DNA of 64,000 nucleotides. Source: Zonotrichia leucophrys gambelii. Its lineage: Eukaryota > Chordata > Aves > Passeriformes > Passerellidae. The number at the start of each line of letters is the position of its first letter. The stretch's first letter is position 1. Below the pieces are notes generated by a model. It was not told the DNA's origin and made no database searches. It saw only the letters and a list, made by a program, of their open reading frames with translations. The position numbers were made by a program, and so were the translations under genes. Shown here piece after piece: positions 27,101 to 42,100 of the stretch. The stretch is from contig NC_088177.1 of NCBI RefSeq assembly GCF_028769735.1, positions 25,762,099 to 25,826,098 of the forward strand, written 5' to 3'.

Positions 27101-30100
27101 TACTGATTGGGGAAGTGGGGATGTCAGACAATTAAGGAACTAATATGAATTGTGGGAGAATACAGTTCTTTACTGAACAGCTGCTGGAAAAATAGAAAGG
27201 AAATAAAAAGATGTTCTGCATGCTTACCTGCTTTTCCAGTTAGAGCCACAGCCCTTGCTTGTCAAGCCTGTGGACTGTTAAAAGGCTCTAAAACCTTACA
27301 TCTTATCCTACCATTCTCTATGGAAAGCTTAAAATTTCTTACATGTAAACACAAGTCAATGGACAAGATCACCTAATTTACAACTCAAACAGATGTTCTG
27401 TATTTTAACATACTATCCTAGACAGTTTAATGGTGACACTGAAATAAATGTGCCAACGGTGCACATCCATTGACCTTTCCACCCCAAGTAATTAATTACC
27501 AAGCGTCCCCTTGATTCACTGCATGTTCCAGAGAAGCAAAGTGCATAATTGTATTTCACAGGCTATGCATGTGTTTTTACAATGTGGTTGAAAGAAAATT
27601 GAAAGGTATTTCCTCCTCTCCAACATCCTGCTCTCAGAGGACACAGACACAACCATTGTTTCTCTGTTTTGAGTAACACAGTGATGTCTCCACCCCAGTC
27701 TGAGGACCACTGATTTCCAGATACAATTTCAATCTCTGTATGTGCTAGATTAGACTGTAGCACCCCTCAGCTGAAGGAACAGTGCAGCCTGTGCTGTACC
27801 TGGGGAGCTCACCATCCGACATCAGCTGCTTATGCAGTGCAAACCAGCAGATAAATAGCTCAGACTTATCTTTTAGAAAAAGTTCACTAATAGTTCAGAT
27901 GAAGCAGTCAGGAAAATGGAATTTATATAACAACTTGTTTCCTTTTGAAAACACCATGCCTTCAGTTTAGCACATTCATTTAACTTTCAGGGTTTCAAAC
28001 AAAGACAATTTCAAGTGGTTCCTCACAAGGAGCATTAGGTTTATGTTAACACGAAGCTGTTGCTCTCTCCTCAGTGCAGCCCCCAGGCAGAGGCTGTCCC
28101 CCACAGGCAGTCCCAGCTCTGTGCCGTGGCAGCATGCCAGCCCTCCATGCCAGTGTGCCCAAGCAGGCCAAGTACAACCTGTGTTATCAGGAGAGCCCAG
28201 CTGGGGCCCGTGACAGGCAATTACCCCGTGCATGTGGGCCCCATCCCCTGTCTGAAACCTGTATAGCTGACTGGGAAAGAAATCATTTCACGCTTCATAG
28301 CCTGCTGCTTTCTGTATTTACTTAAAATTATGGCCTTAATTAGCACCTTAGGGTTGACCTCAGGTCAAAAGGGGTGTGCCAAACTCCTGTGACCAAACCT
28401 CTGTATCTTAAGAAAATTATTTTGCAATGCTGACTTAATATTAGACATGTTGCCGTGACTCACAAGTAAATTGGGCTGGGCAAATGTTGACTGGATTCTG
28501 CTGCTTCAGGGTACTGCGCGCCATATGCTGCTGTCCTTGCAACAGAAAGGTCCCCATGGTTTTGCTGCCAGTCCTTCCATACACTATCCTTGATGTTGTA
28601 CTTATTCTTCACTTACTGCATGAGATGCCCACATCTAGGACAGTTTGCTTTCCCTAAGGAAGAGCATTGCTCACTATACTCATTTTACTATTTTACACAG
28701 TGCCATATTCAGAATGGCCAACTCAGGGAGCAATTTGATGCTAATTTAAAAGTACATGGATAGAGCTTGCTTCCAATATTTTTTGTTTCTCTGAAGGCTG
28801 ATAGCTGCAATGATGGAAAAGATCTAAAGTTTGTGATTCTTCATTGCTTTTCAGATTTTTTTCAGATAGGCACCATTTTATGGTTGAGTGCTTTCAGAGA
28901 AAATCTAGAGATCAACACACCCATGGGATTATAAATATAGCATCTTCTACAGACTTGTCATTATTGGATATGGGTACAACTGTGCCAAAGACTATGCCTG
29001 GAATGACTCCTGAGTCAAAATTGTAAAAACCAGTGGGAGGGTCACATTCTCACTCTGCTGTCACTACCAATACAAATGCTTTGCCTCTTTAAGTTTGATT
29101 CAATCAAAGGCTGGCTTCTGGTCTCAGTGGGCATTTGGTAAACTGGGTTACCTACCTGGGGCTACACACATGCTCTTTTCTGCAGACTTCACTCTGACCT
29201 CAACAAGAGCTTCCTGCTTGTTTCATCTAATGCCCACATGGCACCAACACACAGGCCCCTGTGCCCTCAGACAGGTGACATCTTGTGACCCCTTCTGGCC
29301 TCCCTGTAAATGACCTCAGTCTTCTCCATGGTACAGCAGAAGTATAGCAGCTCTGTCTATCATAGTCCTTTCAAACCTTAAAGGTACTTAAACTTGCCCC
29401 TGAAAATTGCTGCTAATTCAGTCTCTACCTCCTCTCACTGTTGTACACACCTATCTATTTGTGTGTGTGTGTGTATAAATAAAAGTGATATAAGACTAAG
29501 CATATGTATGTGTTCCATTTACAGAACTCATGAACATACACTCTCTATTTTCCAGAAAACCTGCAAACATCTTTCAGGAGAGAACCTCTACAAATTCCCA
29601 CTGTGGGTATTCATGCTCAAACACCTTCCCTGGATCCCTCACTTATCACTGGTATTCTCAAAGCCATACATTTCAGAGATTGTCTAGCTCTCACACTTCA
29701 TTTTTTTCTTCAAATACTTCTCCATCCATTCCCAGACTTACGATCCCTCCAAAGCTATTCACAGAACAACCTCAGTTCCTTTTTGCCAAGTAATATCCTC
29801 GTCTTCCTTCAAATCTGCTGAAAACTTACCTCTCACTCAATGGAACATCACAGATTTCTTCTGTAGCATCGTTTCCATCTCCCTAGTCTGAACCTTTTCC
29901 TTTTGCCTCACTATTCTTTAATTTAGTGTTTAAACTCCTCACTGTAGCAAAGGAACATTTTCATGAATTGCTGAAGTGCCATGTACCTTGTGAAAGTACT
30001 TTAAGAACAGAATTACAAAGAGGCCCTGGGTAGTACCTTTCTATTCCACTCAGTTTGTGACGGTGCTTTCGGGACATTAAGAGTCCACCCCCCCAGGCAG

Positions 30101-33100
30101 CCTGGAAGAGACAGGAAAATGAGAAGAGTCATTTTTTTTGAAAAGCTCAACAGATTTTAGTTTACTCAGAGTCTAGTAATAAATATTTTAATTCTTGTAA
30201 CTTGTAAGAAAATTCTTGTAACTTGTAAAAAAAAAACCCATGTAAACTGAGATCCTCTTTTGCCCAACTAGCAGCACTTTTTTGTTACTTACATCAACAT
30301 GGAGCCAGAGGTTGTATTTTTCACATATATCTGCAATCTCCTGTATTGGATCAAAGGCTCCATATACTGTTGTGCCTGCAGTCGCATTTACAAAAAGAGG
30401 AACGTATCCCTACCAAAAAAAAAAAAAAAAAGTCAACTATAAATTGAAAACACTTTCAGAGAGAGAAAGAAAAAACAAAAATAAAAATAATTCCAGAAAT
30501 ATTATCTCATTTTGTAACCTAAAAATGTTTTATAAAGAATATTATTTTGTTCAATCTCTTTCAGTGAAGAGATTCAAACAATGTAATGGAAGATTAACAA
30601 TATTCAAGTAAATTTGGGACTTTTACAGCAGTATAAACAAAAATTAATTAAATATTATTTGTAAGTCATTATTTCAAAGCTTGAAATTGTTCCTTTAGTC
30701 CTTATCTACTAATAAACAGAACAAAGCAGAACAAAGCAATCTAAAACAAAAGCAATAAATGAGAAACTATCAGATCAAAGAGAGACAATTTTGAATTAGA
30801 TGAAATAAATGTGAACTGCTATTTCATAGAGTTCCCAAATGTAAAGAAGTTAAGAAATAAAAAAAAATATCTTGATTTCTCTTTGGTTATGTTATTAAAA
30901 ATCCATGGGTTTTTCCACTGCATTGATTCAAGAAATAGTAATTAATGCCAAAAATTTAATCTTATTGTCTATATTTAACAAATACACTTGCTACCTACAT
31001 GAAATCTACAGGATTTTTTAAGGGCTCTGTAGAATCTTTTATGGGTTTGGCTAAGCTTAAAAGTTTAGATAAAAGATTTTGTGTTTCCATGCTTGTTTCC
31101 ATATATTTCCAAACAGGAAGTTATTTTTAAAAATCATGAGCTACAGTTGTGGTTCAAGAGTTAAAAAGTCTTTTGGTTTTAAACAGAAAATGGAAACCTC
31201 ACCAAGACATACAGATAATTCTGTAAACAATACATGAATGTATAATTAAACATATAAAAATACTGTTATTGTATTTCTATCATTATGATGTTCTCTTTAA
31301 TGTCCACACTCTGGCTTCAAAGGAAGAAGCAATTTTACTAAGCCAAGCATTTAAGCACCAGTTTTTTAACACACAAACCTTTTCTTTTGCTTCCAGAATT
31401 TTTGCCTCCAAATCAGCTGGTATTATTTTGCCTCTGTAATTATCACAGAAACAGAAAGGCAAAGAAAGTTAAAGAATGTATATGTAAATAATAGCTGCAG
31501 TTGAAATAATTTAATAGGATTTTCTCAACAGGCCATTAGCAACTTGACACACTGTACTAAATCAGTCCTTAAACACAATAAAACAAATTTAACACATGAA
31601 CACATTTAATCTATCAAAACTTTAGCATTCATCCTACCTTTCATCGCATTTTATCAAAATAACATTGTCTGTTCCAAATCCAAGTGTAGCTCCAGCTTTC
31701 TTTATTGAGTAGTGACTCTGCAGCAAACAAAGGAACATGAAATGGAGGGGTTGTTTAATGGTGAAGCATTTTCACAACATATGTCACGTTATGGCATATG
31801 TTGTGAAAATGTAAACTTATGTAAATTAAGAATTAGCAGTGTATTAAGCTCACATGCTCTGAGGTAAAGAGAACCAGTTTAGGGACTGCAGCCATGCCTT
31901 TGGTTTTAACTTCAGGGAAATATTTGTAGCGTGCAGCCATTATGCTGTACATGTTGGAGATGGCTCCTCCTGTGAATGAACAAATAAATGAGTAATACAA
32001 TAGTGATAATGACAACAAAAAGTATATTATACCACAGACATTTGTGTCTCATTTGCATAATGCAGTGAAAGTGGCAGTGAGCTATGAAAAAACATTTCTC
32101 TGAAATGCACTGGCATCTGTCTGAATAGCACAGGACAGACTCTTGAGAAATCCAGAGTAACAACCAGAATTTCCTGAGTGCCATCTTTTCCAATTGCTAT
32201 CATTTTGTAACACATTCCTAAAAAGTTCAGCTTCCATTGTGCTGCTTTTGTGTAAACTTCTTGTTAGCAAGAACAACAGGAACTTATTAACTTGTCTGAG
32301 ATTGAAGAAATGTCATATATTGGATGGATTTATCCCATCTTACTGTAGATGTAGAAGTAGATGCTGAAAGGTAGATTTCTACAGCTGAGCTACTTCTTTC
32401 TAAACTCCCTCACAGTCATTTATGGCAAAGAGGCATGTCACAGGCTGTGATTCACCTAATTTATTTTCACACTTAATTTTGTAGAATTTGAATACAGGGA
32501 AAGCACCTTTTTATCTTGGTTTGCTGCTAAAAGAGCCCTGAACAATTAGCTCAGTTCTTTGGTGCAGACCTCAAGCTTTAATAAGATCAATCTCACCCCT
32601 AAGCCTAAGATGACTTCTTCCTCTGAAATGTTGTCATTGATGAGAACACAGAAATATCTGTACTTTTCTAGCAGATAGGAATGGAGTGTGCACTTTACGT
32701 GGGCTGTTCCAAAATGAGGTGGTTTTGTCCTTTATGCTCTGTGACAGGATGGTGTTCCCTCATGCCAAACCCAGAAAAGTCCTGCTGGGCATCCACATTG
32801 TCCACGCATTGGCCCAGGACCTTCACATGTTCCATCACCAGTCATTTCTGTCACTGCCCACTGCCTTTATGTTCCTTGCATGGGAAGACACATTGTCCTG
32901 GTCTTTATACCACAGTCATACTTGTGAATGCAATCAGATTATATCCCAGAGAACGAGTCCCAGAAAGTGACAGACAACCACAAACTTTTTCTGACTGTGA
33001 GCCCAAATCCTCGCTGACCACCAAAGAAACCAGTACATGATTTTTAGAACTTCTAGTCAAAAGGAGCTGTGGTTGCTCAGTGCCTCCAGAAATGAAGCTC

Positions 33101-36100
33101 ATAAAAGGGGTGTCTAAATTCCTAACTGTGTACTGTGGTCAAGTTTTAAATGCCACAGTACATAGCCATACACAGAGATAATTTTTGACCCCAACTATTC
33201 TGTGGGATGTTTAAACAAAGCATTCCTACTTCTAAATTGCACATAGTGTGAGTATTCAGACACAGCCCATGTTTATTTTAACTTTCCAAGTTTTAGTCAA
33301 ACCACCAAAACAGAGAAGAAAAACTCACCAGGTGAGAATATTCCATCACCATCTTTGTTTGACCATCCAATAATCTCCCTCATCTTTCGAAGTGTTATTT
33401 GTTCCATGAGGACAAAGACAGGAGCAATTTCATAGGTAAACCTGCATGGATAAAGCAAAAATACCAAATAAGCACAATATAGACACAGATTCTAAAAACA
33501 CACAATAAATTCCCAGACTGTGATCCTTTGTTAAAATGCTCGAGGTTTCTAAAAGTTTTCCTGTAACTTGAGGTCCTGATCCTGAAACTTTACCCAAACA
33601 AAAATCCTCAGGAAGACAATATTGGAAGTACTGATGAATAAAAACTGCAGCATTATATATTTTGCAGCTTTCTATATAGTGAATGTAAGACCTAATGTTC
33701 AACATCAGAGGGCTGCTGTCTTCTGTACAAGTTTGTCCTTTAAAACAACTGTTTCCCAAAGTGCCAATTCCACACTTGTGGAATAACATGCTGCTAAGTC
33801 CTTATGAAAACAGTGAACTTCATTGAGCTAAATAAAACCATAATTAGAAGTATTGAGCTAGGGTTTCAAAGTTTAAATATAATTAATTATGTGGATTTAT
33901 TCTGTTGATGATCTCCAAGGACAACTTACTTCTACAATACAACGTGATCAATAACTGTCAAGAGTAATTACAAATGATGATTTTCTAATTACCAATTACC
34001 AAAACCAAGTCAGCAGTCAACTATTGTATCCACTTAATGAGGGCAAAAACCATTACATATCCTGGCATGCCCTGATGTCAGAGTCAGATATGTGGATGGA
34101 AATTGACAACCATACAACTATTTTGGTGATCAAGGTAGATGGACAAATTACTACTGCTGTAAACAAATTCTGCTTACTGTCTGTGGGGAAAAAAAGTAAG
34201 GGGGAAAAGGAAGCAGAGAGAAATGAAGAAATCAACCTCTGGTTTCCAAAGGAATCTGTAAGAGTATGACACCCTGACGCTTTGGGTTTGACTGATATTC
34301 TCTGCTTGAATAATTTTGCCAAAACATCTGTATTGTCTCTCTAATACTAAAATGATATTTTGAGAACGGGTACAGCAAACTTGAATGAGACACGATATTA
34401 AGAAGAGAACAAGTGTCTGAAAAAGCTTGTCCTTTATTTACAGCTATACTGGTTGCTTCCACTGTTAATATTTTCTTCAATTTTTATGTGTCTTTAGTCC
34501 ATCAGAGAAACATGACCATTATTTCAAAAATATTCCCTTAATATTAAAGATTTCTAATTTGTTTAATTATTGTGATTGCTATTTTCAGAAGCCAAAATAC
34601 TACTTATTTTGTTTTTATTATCATTAGAACTGGCAGAGACAGTTCAATACTGATCTGAAGTTTGGGCGCTGCTACTATTTACAAATGGACAAAATGAATA
34701 AACCAGTGTCTGCTAACAGTGGTTTGGGGTTGTTTTGTCTTTAAGCACTGCAAGTCTAGAATAGATCCCAATTTTTATTTAGGCAGAATGATCAACCAAT
34801 GTCCACAGGAACTCAGCAGTCCATAGATCACTGTAGCTCAATACAAGGTACTCTTAAGTCAATGTGATTATTTTTTCCCCACCAGTTTAAACACATTTTG
34901 GGTTTTGTCCTGAGACCTTTCACACTGAATTTTGAATATCTTTAAACACAAAGAAAATACTATTTATTTATCCTATTCTGTAGTTATTTTCCAAGAACTG
35001 ACAAGAAATAAATGATAGCAGATGTTTATAAATTGCAAGGCCAATGAAGCTATATTAGTTGATAGGTATGAATTTACAAATCACGTCTAGTTAAAGTTCC
35101 TTCCACCTTACTTGTTTTAAACTTAAATTATTTTGAAAAATTCTGTAAAACCCAAAAATGTGTTCGGCTTACAAGGAACCATCAAACTCTAGAATCAATC
35201 TCCAAAAAAAAGCAGATTAGATTTTCCCATAGTTACAACATTTACAGGTATTTCTGTGAATTAGCTGTCACAGTCATGAGTATCAGCTCGTTACTACAGA
35301 ATGTACTAACTGGTTTCTTGGGAGAAGCCAGTGCTGGCATAATTCTGCTCTCACATAAGGGACAAATCACTTTATCAGACCAAATTATTCTAGCTACCAT
35401 TCTCTTGTTGGCCAGCATGTAAAAAGCAGTCTGAGAATAAACACAGAACATTTTACATCAATTTTCTATTCATAAGCATATTTGCACAATACTGAAAACA
35501 CCAATGTATTCCCTTGTCTCAGCTAACAGTGGGCATAAACAGAACTTCCAGATAATTTTTATTTTTAACCTCAGTTGGCTGCTGCATGGTGACAGAATGC
35601 CTTGTGCTACAGAACTGGATGAATAATGAAATTCTGAAATTCCCATGCTGAAGGTCTCAGGATTAGAGATTGAGCTATGAATAGCACATTGATACATTAT
35701 TTCCAAGTCAATGGGGAAAGCTTATTATGTTTATTTTTATATATTATCTTCACAGTGACACTTAAATAATATTTCCTAATGATAATTTAAAATTTTAAGG
35801 GAGTACAGATGTTTAGATTACTCAAAACTCATCTGCAAAAGAAAACACATACTTTTAATTGTTCATAAATATTTTAACTATTGTTTATCTGTAGAAAAGA
35901 AAAAATGACATTTGAAAAACACCCCTACCATAATTCAATGTTATGGTTGCTTTTGTGTTATGTGCTCATGTAGCTGTAATAGGCTGGAACAGTTTCTAGG
36001 TAAAGGTCAAAACCTGTTCTGGTGTGCTGGAACACTACTCAAAACAAATACCGTGTTCCCCAGAGCTCACAGAGGTGATTGGGTTATTTTTAATAACCTT

Positions 36101-39100
36101 CTCTGTCAGTTCTTAGAATCATATTTTACAAACATCTTCCTTTAACCTTATTTGCAAGTACTGTGTTACTTTAAAGCACACCATGTTGACTTTGGTTTTC
36201 TGAAAAAAGGGCACACTGAGCCTCATGCTAACAAACAGATACTAAATTTTCATGTTCACAGAGAAGTAATTTCAAGATACATTCTTTTTTAAAGCACAAA
36301 TGGTTGAGAAAGTAGCTATTTAACAGCTTACTTTCAAAAATAATAGAAAACATCAATTAAAAAGAGTTCTTTTTTAAGCAGTGACTAATTGAGTGCAATG
36401 TTATTAATAATGATGCCAGTACTTCTTTACCTGTCACAGTCTGCCATAGAGTTGAATTCTTTTATATCTTATCAGATTTGTGTAATTTCACTGATTACAA
36501 AAGGATAACTAAACTGGGATAACTAAGTTAGTCAAATGGGCTTGGAAAAAGTGACACAAATATATACCAATTTCAGAGAAACAGAGAAACAACCTTTAAG
36601 CAAAGTTTTGTTTAGAAATGTGATCTGACCTGTTTTCACCTTTAATTGTGCTGCTAAAAAGGCACCTCAAAGCCCTTTAAAGATTTTACAATACCTGTTT
36701 AATAATTAAAACATATCTTGTTTTTGTGGATGTTTTGGTTTAGTGTTGTTTTTTGGGTTTTTTTTTTGTTAATTGCACTCTGCTGAAAAAATTCATCATA
36801 ATACCTTACACTGACATTTACCTTTCATTAACTCTGAGGTCAAGAAAAATTAGGAAAAGTTTCTTATTTGATGCATTCAGATGTCAAATTTTACTTTTTT
36901 TATATTTCCCTTTATTTATTTACACATGGTTTATTAACCTTAGACTAATTCCTTTATTTGCATAAAATTATTTTTCAGTGTTACATTTTTAATAATTTTG
37001 AAGCTACCCAGAAGCCAATTCTTTACCAGCACATGAACAAAAGGTATTGCCTCAAGCCTGCTATCTCTGAAGTCAATAGTAGAGAAGAAAATTAATTTTT
37101 TCCATATCTTGTGTTCTAGTGTTAACACGTGAACAGCTGCAGACCTGTTCAGTCTAGAGACAAAGTTTTTTTTCAAAAAAGAAAAATATAGAGAAGATTG
37201 GTCCAAAAAAGAAAAGTAATTTCAGGTTATTATATTAGAATAATCATGTTTTACTTACCATGTGCTCTCAGATATTTGCATTTCTATTTATAAGAAACAT
37301 AAAACTGTTCAGTTTCATGTAATTATTTTCATTGTCTTACTGACACATTTAGAAAAACATGAGACATTTTTCTGGAAGATGTAACATTCATCATTTAAAA
37401 ATGAAAATTATTCATATCTGTGACAATACCTATCTACCATGATACATGGCAGCCCGTGTAAGCACCAGTCCCAGACACTGGTGACAAGACACTGCTTACA
37501 TGTTTGTGTTAGCAGTAGATGTCAGCCACTCCCCAGCCAAGCCAATAATGTCCAGTCCTGTGGACAGCTGATTGAAAAAGCGAGGGTGACCTGTAAAGAG
37601 AATTGAGAGCAACTTAGAACTAACTCTACCGGCATCTCTCAGGTTTCAAATTTAAACCACCCACCTTTTCTGATAAAAACCACAGAATACCTGCAGCAAA
37701 GTTTTCAAAGCAAGTCCTGCTTATGGGGAGACTGATAGCCAACATTCACGGGTGTCTTATTACAAACTTCAAAAATGCTTCAGATCTGAGCTCCTGCATG
37801 GAATCATTTGCCTTTAAAAGAGAACCTCAGAATCGACTGTGGCTGTAAACACCTCCGGGACCTGCCCAGGGGCTTGGGCTAGCGCATTTCCAGAGCCCTC
37901 TTCAGACCTCCGCCGTGCTGTGAGCTCGGGAGAGGAGTACACGGTGGGGACACCCCCTTGGCAGTAACAACCCCCAGGTACCGGGGCTACTTGCATTTGA
38001 ATGGAGCAAGAGAGGAAGGCTCAGGCGCTTGAACTGGGGCTGCAGGAGTGAGACAGGGCTGCGGAGGAGCCAGTCTCTCCCCGAGTACAAGGACACGGGA
38101 GAGACGTTTTGCGGGGTCTGGGCAGCAATGTCCCAGCGCTGCAGAGGGGGGACAGGGCCCCGCAAGAGGCCCTCGCCTCGGGACCTTTCCCCACATGGTC
38201 TATGAGCTGGAATTCACCTCCTTAAACAGAGTTCGCTATTGAACTGAAGTAAATCACATCCCTGTGTTACCGCAGAAGCTGCTTTAACGACTTTGATAAG
38301 CAATAATCCCGAATCTCGGGGACCTACTTTTCTAGCATGAAGAGAGGAAATTCCTAACAACCGGTACCGGGCGCTGAGGGGACGTGGCGGGGGGGGCATG
38401 ATTAAGACCTCTCTTCTCTCTGGAGAAGAACACGCAGATAGCACACTGGAGACAGCCCGGCCCTAGAAGAGAGGTCAGCTCTCGAAGCCTGGAGGGGACC
38501 CTGTCAGGTCGGATTCGGTTCAACACGAGGAACATCAGCATCTTTTGACATGAAGAAACAAATGCGATTCTGCCCCGAGCGATGTCAGCAGAAATCTTTC
38601 GGAGGCGTGAGCCTGCCGGCGCTGCCACATCGCGACACTTCCTGAAGAGGACACGCCGCAGCCGGGGGACTGCTCCCGCCCGAGGAACCCACGGCTCCGG
38701 GCTAGAGCCCAGAAATAGCACCGCGGCTTGCCTGTTTGCTTCACAAATCAGCGCTTCTCTCCCTTTCCAGGACACACTGACGGGCAAGTTATCTTCAGCG
38801 ACATTTCGCTGACCTCCCACAGCTGTTAATGAGCCCGCGATCTCCTAAGGCCGGGCAGCAGATTCAGACTCGGTGACTTTGAAGGGAGCTTGAGAGAAAA
38901 TGCGAGCCCCGGAAGCCCACAGCAGAATGCGTGTCCTGGGCACTCAGGCGATCCGAGCAGCACTTTAAAGCTGCACCAGACACCGCTTTGAGCAGAGCTT
39001 GTGTCCGGTCGGATAGCGTCCCTCAGGTCCTGGGGACACGTCCTGCTGGCCCACAGAAGCTCCAGGGGAGGTTGGGGTGATGGGAGGAGGCTGCACGACT

Positions 39101-42100
39101 TGCGGCACAATAAATAGCAGAATAATGGTGCAAGCACACAGAGCGCAGCCACTCTGACTTAACCTCAGGCCACCTGTCCAACAACCCACGCGTTTGGGAG
39201 TGAAACACTCTCCCCTTTGATTAAGAGTACAAAAATCAAAGTATACCCCTGACTCCACTGAATCGATCAAACCATCATGTAAATAGGAAAAAGGACAGAA
39301 TGGTACCCGCCACATCTGTTGTCAAGATTTTGCTCTTTGAATGCGCTGCATTGGGTCTTCACGGCTCCAAAACTAAGCACAGCAGAAAGCTGCGGCCCGT
39401 CCTTCAGGAGCCAGGCTCGCAGCTGCCCAGCCGGAGAGCGCCGGGAAACAGCCCCCGGCCCGAGCTCCCCGCCTGCTGCGGCCGAGCCGAGCCGAGCCGT
39501 GCCAAAGAGGGCAGCCGGCCAGGCAGAGCTCAGCAGCCCTGAAACGCAGGAGCAAGGCTGGGGACAGGAAACTCGGCGCGCTCCATTACCGCTCCAGCTC
39601 CTGACCTGCTTGGATACCTACGGCTGTCAGGGCTAGTTGCCAGCCAAGATTCCTTTGGATCCAATGCAAAACATTTTAGGCCAAACAGCCTGAGAGAGCA
39701 TTGATTTTGCTCTAGAGCCTGGCTACAGCTCACCCAGTCAAATAAGTGATTACAATCCGGGATTTCTGTTTGAATCAGAAGGACCTGGACGGCCAGGGCT
39801 CCTGGGTAATAGGCTGAAATCCACAGGGTTCCTTTAATGATGATTCCTAGGATTTCAGTCTCTTTTTCATTAAACGTTTGATGAACATAAAGAAGAAAAA
39901 TTGCAAATTCTGTGTCATTTATGCCCTCATTTACCTAATGATATTGCTCCCCAGAGATACAGACAGCTCGCGTTTCATCAAGTGAAAGAGATTACATCTT
40001 TAAAGCTTGTTTCTGTGGTCTAAAAACAGCACTGAGCCCGTCCTGGCAGGGACGGATGGTCATCAATAAATGAAGTTTCTGAGCAGAAACATTTCAAGCG
40101 CCTGCAGCCAGCCCTGGAGCCAAGCCTGTACGGAGGCACAGTCACGGGTGTAGAGAGGGTGTGGGCTTACCTCCGTGAGCTGTCAAGCCCTCTTCACTGT
40201 GAGCCTGAGAAAAGTCCCAGGAGGGACTCGCCACAGAGTAGCGTGCAAAAACCTACCTGTCCTCACTCCGTATTTCAGGGTGTCCCGACAATCCACCAGA
40301 ATCTGCTCCAGGGACTCAGGGTTGTCCGAAAGCTCCAGGTTGAAGCCCTCCATGCCCTCCAGGAGCTGGTGTGGGTGGTGGAAGTCCAGCACTTTGGTGG
40401 ATCTGTCAAAAGTCTTCCTCACGTAATTGAGGAGGATGTCCACAACCTCCAGCAGAAACTGCATGGTCTGCTCCTCACCATTCTTGGAGGGCAACAAATC
40501 TGTGGGGCAAACCAGCTGTTAGCACTTGCTTTGGGAGAGAGAAGCAGAGATGAACCAGCCTCGGCTGCCCACAGCGTTCCAAGAACCTGGAAGCCACGGT
40601 CCCAGCACTGCCTGGTTGCAGCCGGGCAGACCCCCGGTCCCTCTCACCCCGCGGAGAAGGGCAAGCCTAGGTCACCCACAGCAACAGCAGAGGTACCTCC
40701 AAGGTGCCTGGCCTAAGAGCACGCCCTGCCATGCAAAGGTTGTGTGGTGTGAGGCACTCGCCTCCTGTGGGCCAAAAGCACCTGAAATCCACACCTGCCC
40801 TTACCTTGCAATATCCCCACCTCCGCCCCGCAAAGGGATTGCTTTCCCTTTCCCACTCTTCTTGCAACCCTACCAGCAACCATAGGCTGCTTCATTACTA
40901 TTTTACTAAGGAGGATAAAAACATAGAATTACTCTCCTCCTGGATGCTGGATCTGGAGAAACCCCTGGAACCACTGAAGCTGAGCTGCAGGTGATCAGCA
41001 CAAAGTACGTAAAACTGCTTCTCAGGCAGCTTGCATACATCACCAGTGCAGCTTCCAAAAACACAGACACGGAGCTCCCTTCAAAAACAGCCAAGGAAAA
41101 GCACAGTCTGAACATGGCTGCACTTCCAGGGGAGATGAGGGCAGGACTACTAAGGGACATGCCTGAGCTGGAGCAAGGAGAAACTGTAAAGTGTTTACCT
41201 CTGGCATACAGATTGGAAAAGTCTGTCTCGGTGCGCCGGAACCTGGATTCCTTCTCACTGTTCTCGCATGCCAGCAGGCTCTTGGAGGACTGCTTTTCCT
41301 TCAGAGAGCTGACGATCCGGCCCTTGTCTTCCAGGCTGTTGGTCCTTTGCAGGAACCCTACATTATTATTGCAAGGTGCACAGGTCAGAGTTTTCTCACT
41401 TCCCAGCATGTTTAGAAAGATCTAAAGCAGCTCTCTAGACAACAGTTAAAAGCGGTGTTGGCTCTAGATCTGGCTAATGAGGTCAGGAATAAGGGTATTT
41501 ATGGGGATTATTTGCCTCCAGGAGGGAGAGTTCAAAATGCCATCAACTGCAAAAACGCAGCCATGCAAAAAACAAAATTTCGTCATTTAGTGCACTGGTA
41601 AATTCTTATTAAGTCGATCAGACAGATTCCACTTCAGTAATCAGCCACTGGAAGAGAGTTCAGGATGAGTCAATGCTATTTCAGCCTGCAGGCGAAGTTT
41701 ATGGACCTAGCAGACAGGGGCAATGATGTATGATTAAAATCAGGGCCATTTTCAGTTCTCCTCGTGGTGCTTTCACGCACAAAAGGCATGAGAACAAGCA
41801 GCCATTCTGGAGCATCCTTCCTGAGAGTGCTAGAGCTCTGAGGATACCAGTAGCACTCATATAACCCCACCTTCCTATTATCAGTAAGTACTGATGCGGA
41901 TTTTCCACCTGAAAAGATGCTTTGATGCTAACAGTAATCATCCCCGGAGGTTTTAAGAGCTCTGCTCTCACCGGGAACGCATCTTTGGCGCCCAGAACCC
42001 GAACACAACTGCTGCTGTTATATGTCAGGGCAATAATAAACCCACTCACTCCAAGAATTGTTGGGGCGGGAGCCGCACAGAGTTTGCAGCGAGTAATGAG

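Noticed and set aside
32681..33040. 119-codon plus-strand frame in GAD1 intron 6
   Set aside because: Overlaps other open frames, has no recognisable domain and no supporting splice sites.
34024..34269. 81-codon plus-strand frame in GAD1 intron 5
   Set aside because: Antisense to the gene, no homology recognised, and a length expected by chance in 64 kb over six frames.
33442..37499. Embryonic GAD25 alternative exon of GAD1
   Set aside because: Known from rodents in this part of the gene. I found no 80-86 nt splice-bounded segment here that I could defend.
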